Source: Agrostemma githago (taxonomy: Eukaryota; Streptophyta; Magnoliopsida; Caryophyllales; Caryophyllaceae). Taken from it: a DNA stretch of 64,000 nt. The DNA lies in the NCBI GenBank assembly GCA_958450325.1, contig OY288256.1:12928557-12992556 (forward strand), written 5' to 3'. The notes beneath the pieces were generated by a model. It did no database searches, was not told the DNA's origin, and worked only from the letters and a program-made list of their open reading frames with translations. Shown here one piece after another: positions 44,201 through 54,225 of this stretch (position 1 is its first letter; every line of letters begins with the position of its first letter). Both the position numbers and the translations under genes were made by a program.

Positions 44201-44475
44201 ATTGGATATAAGGGAGATGATGGTGGTGTAGACGGTGTTGATGTAGAAGAGGAGGGGGAACTAGGAGAAGAATCACCGAAGGGATTGATGAAGGTCCCTC
44301 CGGCCGTCTCTCGAGGTGAAATGCTCAAGTCGGCTCCTTGGGCTTGCCCTTGATGAGTGGTGCTTGCACTTGGTTGAGAGATCCTAACCCGATTAATCGT
44401 CCGTTGCCGAAAGGCTCGAAAGAGTCTCTCCGGCTCTGGATTAAAGAGATAGAAGTCGCCTCCCCTCCTAGGCAT
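41263..44475 (-). CDS. Athila-type gag-pro polyprotein, 1070 codons, intact
   Basis: Starts MPRRGGDFYLF and runs unbroken to GEGTSFGC. Residues about 100-300: gag capsid domain (RWVLFPFSLIGKAKQWF, FYQQFYP, ESWERFKALIRSCPHHGL). About residue 385: a CCHC zinc knuckle (CDTCGIVGHDPMHC). Then a Gln/Asn/Gly-rich disordered stretch. About residues 830-920: the protease, with CDLGASVSIIPYS (the DLGA form known in Athila proteases) and TPIILGRPFLHTAGA. The ORF stops some 100 residues after the protease; no RT follows. Gag builds the particle and packages RNA; the protease matures it. An unbroken frame of this size with near-identical LTRs suggests recent function. Confidence 0.95.
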   Translation of the reverse strand: MPRRGGDFYLFNPEPERLFRAFRQRTINRVRISQPSASTTHQGQAQGADLSISPRETAGGTFINPFGDSSPSSPSSSTSTPSTPPSSPLYPIMPKFSSHSTFTEDVLPGPSTLPEAYTGNFVAKTQFIQLVERSQFSGLPTEDPHQHMETFSDYCDAISQTGITQDQIRWVLFPFSLIGKAKQWFKGLDKARLGIDTWKKLALAFYQQFYPLEKTNLLRASITGFQQRDDESLYESWERFKALIRSCPHHGLSQWFLVQQFWNGLYEDSRAILNMGSNGRFTEVEDDQTWSRIEEMAVHNSQYSRPRKANRGGRHEVDAITQLSIDLGAQLRTHMETIDKKLQSHLNQVQSSSSSNQHTIHDVNALEFAPPLPYFGMCDTCGIVGHDPMHCRGSIEQVNAFQAFKQGASYSNQYQASNQVPQQQALQHQQQPRPYVPPPLRDNNESYQGYVGNQRPFNNFKQNNQGNFNNKQGFQQGNFNQGGFQGNQSFQGYQNRNHGNNQDHHQGNFHGFQGNHQQQANQSHQQQSKPRSRSPIHDYGTPLALTDTPHNPSSPPRDLDAQKHMMDMHRSNQEMTRNQQEFFAYIQRDNQARDAHAKSMEARISQLASEISTRQKGQLPPQGETPKFEHVNAITTRSGTSYEPLLSPSEQEPKQEVIPPSQDNASFDIPIEEQVLWEAEKPQEDTPPPLQAQEKGKGKVSSEESTPIDQNKYQIKLPYPSRQMKTKVDTHYDKFLSIVKKLDVSVPFTELLTQIPAYGRFMREILARKRSVDKEETVAFTRVVSELIQGSTLPKLKDPGSFSIPCTIGNFLIKNALCDLGASVSIIPYSICCRLGMKELKCTSLTLQMADKSFNRPLGMLEDVLVRVGKYFIPVDFIVLDMPEDANTPIILGRPFLHTAGAMIDVKKGRITFELGEEKIVFDLQGNTSPTSDETCNMIQAKKDIDLGGEPEQSLKKYSYVLEDDDSDMEEDESPIHGLDDKLKCNDKEEDEPPLEPHEDRWTFGYVPKDQKYKFKSLNLEERDAPGTSRQGHEEPWDMIGYMTCLIEDFSRAFDLFLRALDGEGTSFGC

Positions 44476-44678
44476 ACACTACACACTAGAACAAACGTAA
44501 GAACACCTAGTGCTGTATGGGCACTAGGCAACGACAATAACAAACACAACTAGAGACAAAGAGAAAAGAAAGCTAAGGAAAGAAGAGAAACTAGAAAATA
44601 TTCACAAGAGAAGATGGGAGAGCACAAAGAAGGGTAACTAAGTCTAGAAATAAGCAAACAAGTCTAAACAATGCACCG

Positions 44679-44696
44679 TCCCCGGCAACGGCGCCA
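44679..44696 (-). other. Primer binding site, tRNA-Asp type
   Basis: TGGCGCCGTTGCCGGGGA on the minus strand, three bases inside the 5' LTR; the usual Athila-type primer site. The gag start is about 200 bp further on. Confidence 0.92.
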
Positions 44697-44699
44697 AAT

Positions 44700-46296
44700 T
44701 GATGGTAGGGATTCGTCACGTCCCTAGCCGATCAATATAACACCGACTAACCTAGTGGGTAGCTAGGGCAAGTCGGGATCGATTCCACGAGGACGGTATA
44801 TCGAAGCTTAGACTATGTCGGCTTACAAACGAGACTATGCTACCAAAAACAACACAAAGAAAGCGATAAAAGGAAAACTAATGATGGAGGAGAAGTATGA
44901 CTAAGTTAATGATCGAGCTAATGAATAAACTAAAAGGATGATAGCTAACTAGGAGGATTACACAAATATGGAGAGAAGTGGGGTAGGCCGGGTTCAAAGA
45001 GGTAGAAGGGTAATTGGGATGATCAAGGGTATAGGTGTCTCCTAATCGCTAGAGTCGATCCGGGCTCTCGCAACTTAGACCGATGTCAAGGTGGGTCCGG
45101 GCTCTCGCAACTTAGACCCTAGTCGGCACTCTCGTGACTATGACTATTCTCAACATTTCCACAAAATAAGCAATAAATGAGAAGATGAACACAAGTATGG
45201 GAAGCATGGCCACTACAACTCACACAAGCATATCAACAAACACATAGAGTGCCTACAATGTGACTAACAACAAAGATGCAACCTTTTCCCCTTAATCAAC
45301 CCTAATCATCCATAATCTACCCCTAATCCCCCTACTAACCCCACAAGAAGACTACTCACTCATTATCAAGAATAAAACACCCATAACAAGAGAAAATATT
45401 ATCACTAAACAAGCATCCATAATGATTAACAAGAACAATGATACTAATAATATGAAAAGATTCAAACAAGATTAAATAAACAAGATTAAGAGTAAGAAAG
45501 ATTATACCAACACTAAGGATATGAAAAGATGAAATCTTGTATAAATAAGAACCCAAATAAAACCCAAGGTTGTCAATCTTGGAGAATTCTTCAAGTATCC
45601 TCTTAATACAAGAACTAATTACAATAATTAACTAAGGATTAACTAAGATTAAGGGAAGATTAAAGCTAATGAGTGAGAGTAATTCTAGGGTTTTGGAGGC
45701 TTAAACTAATGTAGGGTGAGATAAGATGTCTTAAAATTACAAGAAGGGAGTATATATATATGGGTACAAGAATGAAGGAGAAGAAAGAAAAAGAGCCGTG
45801 CAGCAGCATCACGGTCCCGACCGGGACGGATCATCCCGATCGGGACGGCTCTGTCATCCCGATCGGGACGGGTTGATCCCGACCGGGATGGGCTTACAGC
45901 AGCCATCCTAATGTAGCACCCCATCCCGAACGGGATGAGGCCATCCCGAACGGGATGGGCCTTGTATGCCTTCCTTAAACGCTCTTTGGTCCTTCCTTGC
46001 CTCTCATGGGCTTCCCACCGATTCTAGGGACTCGGGATCGGGTCTCGGAGGCTCGGGATTGGGTCCCAAGGTCTCGGGGTCGATTCCAAGGCCTCGAGTC
46101 ATCGTTCCTTTATCTCGTTGGCTCCAAAATGTGTATGTATTGAGTCGGAATCGCTCCAACTCTTCCAAATTGGTCTCGGGAACCTGAAACGAACTAAAGG
46201 AAGCATAAGAAGCCCATGAATCGCTCCAAAGGAGCGATTCCACAAGGAAAAAGGGACCAAAACACAACAAAAAGGCACTACAAACTACACTTATCA
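44700..46296 (-). repeat. 5' LTR of the Athila-like element (1597 bp)
   Basis: TGATGGTAGGG at 44700 to CTTATCA at 46296; partner of 36551-38147. Palindrome array at 45814-45956 and TATA at about 45751-45761. Confidence 0.95.
45814..45956 (-). promoter_or_regulatory. Palindrome array TCCCGATCGGGA, six units (5' LTR)
   Basis: As in the 3' LTR; here the fifth unit is CCCGAACGGGA, while the 3' LTR has CCCGAAGGGGA, one of the few LTR differences. Confidence 0.8.
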
Positions 46297-46301
46297 AGGG
46301 T
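46297..46301. other. Target-site duplication agggt (right copy)
   Basis: Matches 36546-36550. Confidence 0.95.
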
Positions 46302-46890
46302 CCCACATTTCTTGAATTGGATGATTGGGGTCATCCAGTCTTCAGGCTCTGCTTCTTTAATGACGCTGATTGGCTGGCAGGGTGTGGTGGATTTATCTTG
46401 TTACCACATCCACCCATACCGACCTTCTTATGTCCTGCAGGCTGGAGCTAGCCAGTTTCGACAGGGCGTCCGCCCGGTTATTCTGGGACCGAGGAATTTG
46501 TTTGACTTCGTAAGACTTCAACCCGGATAACTCTTGCTTCACCCTTTCCAGGTATGTGGCCATAGTCTGGTCTTTGGCCTCGTATTCTCCATTAATCTGA
46601 TTGGCAATGAGCTGGGAATCCGTCGCCAGGACAAGTCTCCCTGCCCCTGCAGCTTTAGCTAGATTAATGCCCGCCAGTAAGGCCTCGTATTCGCTTTCAT
46701 GAACATATTCAGGCGGTGAAAGAGCCTTGGCGCATCTACTGCGATTGCATCTATTTTCCGTTGTATCACCTGGATTATGCGTCCATTGCTGCACATTTTT
46801 GGTTTGGGTGATGGAGATTTTAGAGGGCACTGTTTCCCCTGCTGCTTTTGCGCTGAATTTATAGACCAATCGGGCCCCTTGACAGCTCTA
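46302..46890 (-). pseudogene. Tat archaeal-type RNase H fragment (second Tat element)
   Basis: The minus-strand frame 46393-46869 contains ESEYEALLAGINLAKAAG, VLATDSQLIANQINGEYEAK and RSQNNRADALSKLAS, the second RNase H of Tat elements. After VVTR a frame change leads to EDWMTPIIQF and, across the insertion, in frame into the integrase half at 36550. The N-terminal strand with the first catalytic Asp is not recognisable. Sequence right of about 46890 no longer resembles pol. Confidence 0.85.
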
Positions 46891-47577
46891 AAAGCGTCAG
46901 TAATATTCTATTCCACCTGCTTCAGTCCAATAAAGAAGATATGGTGCAGGATTGTATGGCCCCACCCCCTACACGCAGATTCCTCCGCACGCTAAAGTCG
47001 TGGCATCTGGCATTTTTCAGAAACAAGGACACTTATCTAGGAACCAATAGAAGAAGTAGAAAGAGTTGAAGATCTGGGAAAGTGATAGAGAAAAAGTGAG
47101 ACCTGGGTTTCGATGAAATTTGGGTAACTTTAGAGGGATTAATCCTGAATTGGGCGTTATTCAAGCTAAGAGGTCCGTGAACCAGTGTTGAAATTGAAAG
47201 CAAGAAGATGAAACGTAGAAGGCAGACTTTGTTCATAGTTATTATACAGATAAGATAAAAGCAAAGTCTCACAGTTTTCGTACTACGCCAATTTATATTG
47301 GACTTGGGTAATTTGTTAGCTTTATTTTATACCAATTGAACATTAGGGCCACTTCGTAGTCAGTCAACTAGGGTATGCCTTAACCTCCACTCGGGCTGGC
47401 CTGCTGATTTGGGTTTTGGTGCTGATAATTTGCTTGCCTTTATTTGATTGCGTCTAGGGTTTTTAAATTATTAGACCCCGTTTTCGTTCTGTCGGCTCAA
47501 CCCATTGATACGTGAAGGTGTTTTCCAATGGTGGAGCAGAATTGTCGTACGGGGACACAACTCAGACGCTCGACACT
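46891..47577. other. Unclassified sequence between two elements
   Basis: No RT, LTR or gene recognised. Could be old flanking DNA or a diverged part of the Tat element. Confidence 0.4.
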
Positions 47578-49216
47578 TGATGGTAGGGATTTGCCGTGGA
47601 TCCCCACCGTCAAATAATAACCAACTATTCCTAACACGTAGATAGGGCAAGTCGGGTCGAATCCACGGGGACGGTAATGAGGTGTCTAGACTAAGGTCAC
47701 CTAAATACATGACTAAGTCAACGAGCTAAACTAGACTAAGGCAATAAGAAGGGGATGAATCTATGACTACAACTAAGGTAACGGAGAAATCAAATAAGGA
47801 AAAGGACTAGGATTAGGTCGGGTTCAAGGGGTGATGGAATGGTCAAGGAAGAGCTAAGGTGAAAGGGGTATTCGGGTTATCTAGGTGTAGTCTGGGCTCT
47901 CGCTACGTAGACCGACCTAGAGGTTCTTGCTAGAACCCATCTTAGTGACACATATGACAAACGGGGTTACTAGCGTGCTTTCGTAGCCTAGGTCACGTCC
48001 GGGCTCTCGCTACGTAGACCGACCTAGGGGTCGTCCTCACCGGGCTCTCTCTACGTAGTGAGGGAACCAAACCCACGAGCAAACCACAACTCACAAGAGA
48101 AAAGGCAAGAAACAAGCATATGCATCTACATGTCATTCAAGCATTTCATCAAACATGTACCATGCATCTAACCAAGAGGAAACCCAAAACTTCCACCAAC
48201 ATCTCCAACAAACCCTTAATCACCCATTAAACACCCAAATCACCCTACTAACCCTAGCAAGAGTACTACTCAACCATAACTAAACTAAAACTAACACTAA
48301 CAAGAAGAACCAACACAAACAACAAGACATACATAATGAAACTAGTGAAAACAATGAGCAATAAACATAACAATGAATAAAGATTAAAACTTGAATGAAT
48401 AAACAAGATTAAGAGAAGGGAAAAGAAGATTATACCTACTAACAAGATGAAAGGAAGAATGAAACTTGTATTAATAAGAAAAACCCAAAACAATCTACCA
48501 AGGTTGTCAATCTTGGATGGATCTTGAAGAATTCCCTTAATACAAGAGCTAAACTAAGATTAACGACTAATTATCGACTAATCTACTCTAATCTAAGCTA
48601 ATCTATGCTAAAGTAGTCTAGGGTTTAATGGGTAATGAAGAACATAACATAAGAATACAAGAGGAAGGGTATTTATAGGGTTACAAGAGGAAAGGAGAAG
48701 AAAGAATGAAGCGCGGGGCTGCAGGTGGGCCTTCCCGGCCGGGAAGAGGTGGTCCCGGTCGGGAAGTGGTCGGTCCCGGCCGGGAAGAGGTCATCCCGGT
48801 CGGGAAGAGCTCGTGGCACCAGCTCTTGCAATTGCACCCTCCTTCCCGGTCGGGAAGGCATTATCCCGCCCGGGAAGGGTCTTGTAGGCTTCCATTATGA
48901 TCTTTTTGGTCCCTCCTTGCTTCTCATGGGCTTCCCATCGATTCTCGAGACTCGGGATTGAGCCTAAGGGGCTCGGGAATGGGTCCCAAGGTCTCAGGAT
49001 CGCATCCAAGGCATCGAGTGATCGTTCCTTCTCTTCATTGGCTCTAAAAGTGTATGAAACGAGTCGGAATCGTTCCAATTCTTCATGTAAGGTCTCGGGA
49101 ACCTAAAACGAACTAGAAGGAGCATAAGTAACCCATAAACCGCTCCCTAGGAGCGATTCCACAAGGAAAATGGGACCAAAACACAACAAATTAGGCACTA
49201 CAAACTACACTTATCA
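47578..49216 (-). repeat. 3' LTR of a second Athila-like element (1639 bp)
   Basis: Starts TGATGGTAGGGAT, ends CTACACTTATCA, followed by the same polypurine tract as the first element (49217-49230). It shares the ends and parts of the middle with 36551-38147 but is clearly a different subfamily. TATA on the minus strand at 48677-48670 (TATAAATA). Confidence 0.88.
48733..48878 (-). promoter_or_regulatory. Palindrome array TTCCCGGCCGGGAA, six units
   Basis: Six palindromes of the form TCCCGGTCGGGA or TTCCCGGCCGGGAA about 56 bp upstream of the TATA box: same place as in the first subfamily, different centres and spacers. Confidence 0.8.
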
Positions 49217-51132
49217 ACTCCCCCACACTTAACCCTTACTCGCCCTCGAGTAAGCACATACTAACTACTAAACTAGCCGAGCGGGTATTAGCGCACCCTA
49301 CGCCCTTTCAACTCACGCGAGTACACTTAGAGGAAAAGTGCACTCCGCAAGGCAAGTGGGGTCTTGCGACAAAACTGTAGATGCAACCGGACACAAAACA
49401 CATAAACAAACAAACATACAAACAAACAAATAATCGGTTGCACCCAAAAGAACACAAATACCGCTTCCCTCAAACAAGCGGTGAAAGAAGCACCGATTTA
49501 GGACTCGAGGCATGTGACAACGTTCCCGAGCTAGCAATACAAACTAAGATGAACTAAACCCTAATAGTATGACGATAAAGCAACAAACACGTTGGTAACT
49601 TACCTAGGTCCTCCTAACTTTCTAAGAACGTACTACGGGACGATCGGCGGGATGGAAAAAGGATGAACCACGGTGTTAGTCGACACTGTAGGTAAGTGAG
49701 ACCCTGCCCCCTTTAGCGATGAGCCAAGATGGTCGTTCCATGTCCAAAACCGCTCAACTAGTCCAAGTAAAAAGGTGGAATTATTTGCAAAGTGAGGGAA
49801 GACCGACCATTACCGCTATCATCCTTCCTAGGGACTCGGTCCTTTGGTAGGCTCTTCACGGTAATAGTCGGTAAAAGGCTTATTTTTGAGATATAGGAAT
49901 TCTTTTTGTGAGACGGTTTTCTTTTGGCATTTTTCTTCGTTTTGCATATTTTCTTTGTGATTGCAATGCCATTTCTTTTTCATCTTTTCTATTTTCTTTT
50001 TGGCTTTTTGTGCCTTTTCTTTTTCTTCAATCTTTTCTTTCTTTCATTTTCTTTTCTTTGCCCTTTTGGCTTGATTTGAGTGATAGGCATTTCTTTGCAA
50101 CAAAGAAAGATGATTTCAACAATTTGCAATTTATTGTGTGGAAATGCGTAGGAGGTAGGGTAATGGGTGAGTCGGGGGTCGCGATTTCCCTTCAAACCCA
50201 CAAAAAGGGGAAAACTTGGACTAATCAAACGATCCCGAACACGGTCACCTAAGGGACGGGACTCGGCAACCAAGGCCTTTTCACACCGTGGGTGGTCATA
50301 GTGGTCAAAATGCAAATCCCGTAGTAAATCCCTAGTAAGCTAGGTGGACTCAAGGTAAAGGACCAACGAAATCATTGATTTAGGGTCATTCTACTAGACT
50401 AAAGTCCAAGACTCGATTTACACTACTAGAAAGGGAAAGTAAACACTTGCATACTAGCCTCAAAACCGGGTTTTCGAAAACCTTTTACACACACGACACA
50501 ACTACACAACGCAAAACAAAGATATGACGAACACGAAAGAAAAAGAGACAAAAGACAACAAAATAAAACAAACACATAGACAAAACAAACACCACCCCGA
50601 ATTTCCAAATAAGCAACCAACCAACACCAAACTTTACAAAGCTCCTCCCGAGCACACATCATCACAAATCTCCTCCGAACATCACAAGAGGTAAAGAGGA
50701 AAAAGGGATGAAAGGCGTTACCGGACGTCTTGAAAGCCTTCCAAAGTTAATTAGCGGCGATTAGGCGACCTAAGAGGAAAAAGGGAGGCAAAACATGCAC
50801 AACAAAACACATACTCGATACAACGACACAAAAAGGAAAACACACGAAAGAAAATCTTTTTGATTTTTTTTAAAAAATTTCAAATTTTTAGGGATTTTTT
50901 AAAGATTTTTCGAAAAACTACGAAAATAAAACTAACTATGATAGAATATCGCTCCCCCACACTTAAACCGAGCAATGTCCTCATGCTTGATCGTAGTGTG
51001 CGGAGACACAAAAGAAAAGAAAAGAAACTACGAAAATAAAGTTAAAAATCAAAGAAAAAGCGGAGAAAAGGGTAGAATGTGTCTGGTCGGGGTGTAGTCA
51101 AGTCACCATGGGCCGAGACGAGAAAAGATATG
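49217..51132 (-). mobile_element. Second Athila-like element, 3' internal region (part 1)
   Basis: Non-coding; aligns in order with 38148-40100 of the first element, including the purine-rich stretch and the TCCCCCACACTTAAA block (about 50953). It is interrupted by the plus-strand Tat element after atatg (51128-51132). Confidence 0.85.
51128..51132. other. Target-site duplication atatg (left copy)
   Basis: Right copy at 62811-62815. Confidence 0.88.
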
Positions 51133-51551
51133 AGTAGACACCCGCATTTTGCCTGCTAGTGTCTATAGCAGTTCCCGAAAAAACACCCGATGATGATCGG
51201 ACGTCAACGTGACTTAATACGCTCGAATACGGACTCGGAATCAATAGTATCCGACGTGGGCATTTAGCGGAGTGCAAATCTCTCAAAACCAATCTCAAAT
51301 CCAGGCCCAGTGGGTCGTCCCGAGCAAAATAAGACTAATTTGGGTCAGAACCGACACCAAAAATAAATCCCGTCTTTTGGCGACCGGGTCAAAACCCGGT
51401 CAAAGACGAAACCGTCTCACAAATCAGCCAAATACATTCTCGAAATTTGCGCCAAATTCAAAATCAGCCAAATCAATTCAAAATCAATCCAAAATCAATC
51501 AAGAGCAATCAAGGCCAATCATTCCCGATTTAGCATGTCGTAATTGATCCA

Positions 51552-51663
51552 CTCGGTCGAGTGGATTGACCCACTCGATCGAGTGAACCGTCAAAAGAGC
51601 TATCCAGGTTCATTCGCAAGGGCACTCGACCGAGTGCACTAGGGCCACTCGGTTGAGTGACCC
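51552..51663 (+). promoter_or_regulatory. Palindrome array CACTCGATCGAGTG, four units, before TATA (5' LTR)
   Basis: Units CACTCGGTCGAGTG, CACTCGATCGAGTG, CACTCGACCGAGTG and CACTCGGTTGAGTG; the last ends about 17 bp before TATAAATA at 51680. Confidence 0.78.
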
Positions 51664-52083
51664 TATGTCGAGGTCTCCCTATAAATACCCCCTTAACCCC
51701 ACTCATTTCAGAACTCATACAACTCTCACAAGCTTTTGGCAACCTACATTTCTACCCCAATCCATCTTCATCACTTCAATACTACAAACCCTAAGCAACC
51801 TTAGGTTAAAAACCGAGTTAGCATCCCTCGTAAAACCGATACACATACACACACATACAATCAAAACTCGAGATCAAAACTCGCCAAAGACCCGAGAGCA
51901 TCCTCTCCCTAATCAAACACACACCCTAACTCACCCTACATATCTCGACACTCCCGCGCACACGCCGCTACTACGAGTTCGTTTCCGAGGCCATTAAGCA
52001 TGTAGGTTGAGGGTGTAATTCAAATCCCGACATCTCTTTCTCCCTTCTTCTTTTTCGTTTCTTTTATATATATTATGTACTAT

Positions 52084-52087
52084 TATT

Positions 52088-52130
<43 letters not shown>

Positions 52131-52154
52131 TTGTTGTTGTTGTTGTTGTTGTTG

Positions 52155-52191
<37 letters not shown>

Positions 52192-52205
52192 TACTACTAC
52201 TACTA
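52084..52205 (+). repeat. Compound (GTT)n(ATT)n(ACT)n microsatellite
   Basis: Long run of GTT then ATT then ACT units in the transcribed part of the LTR; the 3' LTR has a slightly longer one at about 60850-60983. Confidence 0.92.
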
Positions 52206-52345
52206 CTAACCGCTAACACTAACCTTTAATTTTGTGCACACTAACTTTTTATTCATTCTTGTATACTAATATTTTATTTATGTATTCTAACACTAACTTT
52301 CATTTTTGTATACTAACACTTTAATTCCGTATTCTAACACTTTAA

Positions 52346-52901
52346 CTCAAGGACATGATGTGATCATGATCGGTCATAGTTGAACGTATTTGATCCCATT
52401 TCCAAGATTAGTGCGGAACCCGTTGACACGAAAACTGACATCACATAATCCGAAAGGATTGGTTTCGATGTCGTGACGTAGAGGGATGCAATTCCGTTAC
52501 TAATTCAAAACTTCGATCTAAACAATAACGTTTTCATAAAATCCCGATGACGGTCTCATAATCGTATAGTACACGATTATGGTGACGATCGCCTAAAGTC
52601 CATCTAATTCCTTTACGAGTAACGACTGAGGTGGCGCCTTTTCGAGGAGCGCCGCTCCAATGTACTCAAGGACATGATGTGATCGTGATCGGTCATAGTT
52701 GAACGTATTTGATCCCATTTCCAAGATTAGTGCGGAACCCGTTGACACGAAAACCGACATCACATAATCCGAAAGGATTGAATTCGATGTCGTGACGTAG
52801 AGGGATGCAATTCCGTTACTAATTCAAAACTTCGATCTAAACAATAACGTTTTCATAAAATCCCGATGACGGTCTCATAATCGTATAGTACACGATTATG
52901 G
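52346..52901 (+). repeat. 237-bp block present twice in the 5' LTR
   Basis: CTCAAGGACATGATGTGATC starts at 52346 and again at 52665; both copies end at GATTATGG (52582, 52901). The 82 bp between them match the single-copy flank in the 3' LTR. Confidence 0.85.
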
Positions 52902-53021
52902 CACCGAAAACCGAGTTGCATTTAAATCGTGCAATATTTTTATTCAATTCGGTCAACCATCGATTTTAAAACATAAAAGCAAAACGAGCCATGCCTCGTA
53001 CAGGGGGCACTCGACCGAGTG

Positions 53022-53120
53022 CCATAGGCCACTCGATCGAGTAGCACCCAAAAATCTGGACAGTAGCTACGTTAAAGACACACTCGACCGAGTCAGGCCA
53101 TGACTCGATCGAGTGGGTCC
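53022..53120 (+). repeat. Downstream cluster of CTCGATCGAG-type palindromes (5' LTR)
   Basis: Four units (two CTCGACCGAGT, two CTCGATCGAGT); same order in the 3' LTR at 61605-61715. Confidence 0.75.
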
Positions 53121-54207
53121 TGTAGCCCAGAAAACCGAGAGCTCTAATGCAACATTCGAGCCTTGTCATTCTTTTTACGACTTTTAGTCGACACGTGCAT
53201 AATCAATCACGTAATTCTAATTTTCAAAACTCATGCATGTCACGATACCTAAAGCGATTTTGATCGACGGTCTCGCACTATTAATTTTATGTCGACGACT
53301 CTTTAGTCGTATCCGACACATAATTACTTTAGACTCCATTTCTCGAGGTGATAAGTCGGGATAAGGCATCGAGGTTCGAGATCGGGTTAGCACCACACCT
53401 AGGTCCCGAACCTCCGTCCTTTGATTAATATGCAATATAATGCGTAATTAATTAAAGTTCGTCCGTCTAACTAATTCACGATCTAGTGTGCATTTATTGT
53501 ATACGGGTCTTTGTCGAGTCGTGTATTTATTTATCGCTCTTCTTATTTAATTCAATTATTCTATTTTATTGCTCGTTGTATTGTGAATTCCGGGTTGTAT
53601 TCCGCCCGTGTAATTTGTAATTTGTTTACGAGTTTTCTATTTTCGATGCTTGTCATTTATTTATTTAAATGAACATCACATGCTAAATCACTTTGACGTG
53701 AATCAAGATGCATTAAATGACGTAGTTAACCAATAACTCACATGCTTAGCCCGAAAACGTTGTTTGCATATCATTTAGTCGTTTTACTAGCGCGCGTACA
53801 CGAACACGAACGGTGTCTTAGTAGAGGCCGCCATGTGCGGGCGGGGTTGGGTGTCCTCAGTGGGCTTCCCAACACGTACCCTCACCCCTTACTCAGAACC
53901 TTTGGTTTCCGGCGAAACCCTTGGCGCACGAGAGTCATTTTATATACGAAAGCCGATGTAAACGGTATCGATATAACAATGCAAAGGGACGAGCCCCATA
54001 AACTCTGAAATCGAAGTGGGCTTACTTTGTGTATAGCCCGTGACGACATAGAGTGGACTCGTATGGTTCCGAATAACCACAAAATTCGGTGGCGACTCCA
54101 TTTTGACATAAATTTCGAACCCGAGAACAATCTTACCACGAGATTCATTCGCCTACCCAAACCCGCGCGTGGCCGCGTCGGGGTGGACCTACGTCATGTC
54201 CACAATT

Positions 54208-54225
54208 TGGCGACTCCGCTGGGGA
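54208..54225 (+). other. Primer binding site, tRNA-Arg type
   Basis: TGGCGACTCCGCTGGGGA, three bases after the LTR end; identical to the site at 8581-8598. Confidence 0.88.

Larger units (their letters stand above)
36551..46296 (-). mobile_element. Non-autonomous Athila-like LTR retrotransposon, 9746 bp, complete
   Basis: Two LTRs of exactly 1597 bp (36551-38147 and 44700-46296) bounded by TGAT...ATCA, flanked by agggt. By eye they differ at only about a dozen positions. tRNA-Asp primer site, polypurine tract and an intact gag-pro ORF are present, but RT, RNase H and integrase are absent; instead 3.1 kb of non-coding sequence follows gag-pro. Athila assignment rests on the primer site and the protease motif. 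It must borrow pol from another element. It is inserted in the pol frame of the second Tat element. Confidence 0.95.
51133..54204 (+). repeat. 5' LTR of the gag-only Tat element (3072 bp)
   Basis: Palindrome array 51552-51663, TATA 51680-51687, trinucleotide repeats 52084-52205, second palindrome cluster 53022-53120. It carries an extra copy of a 237-bp block (52346-52582 and 52665-52901) that is single in the 3' LTR. Confidence 0.93.

Noticed and set aside
44679..44696. tRNA-like sequence
   Set aside because: Only 18 bases complementary to a tRNA-Asp 3' end beside an LTR: a primer binding site, not a tRNA gene. The same holds for 8581-8598 and 54208-54225.
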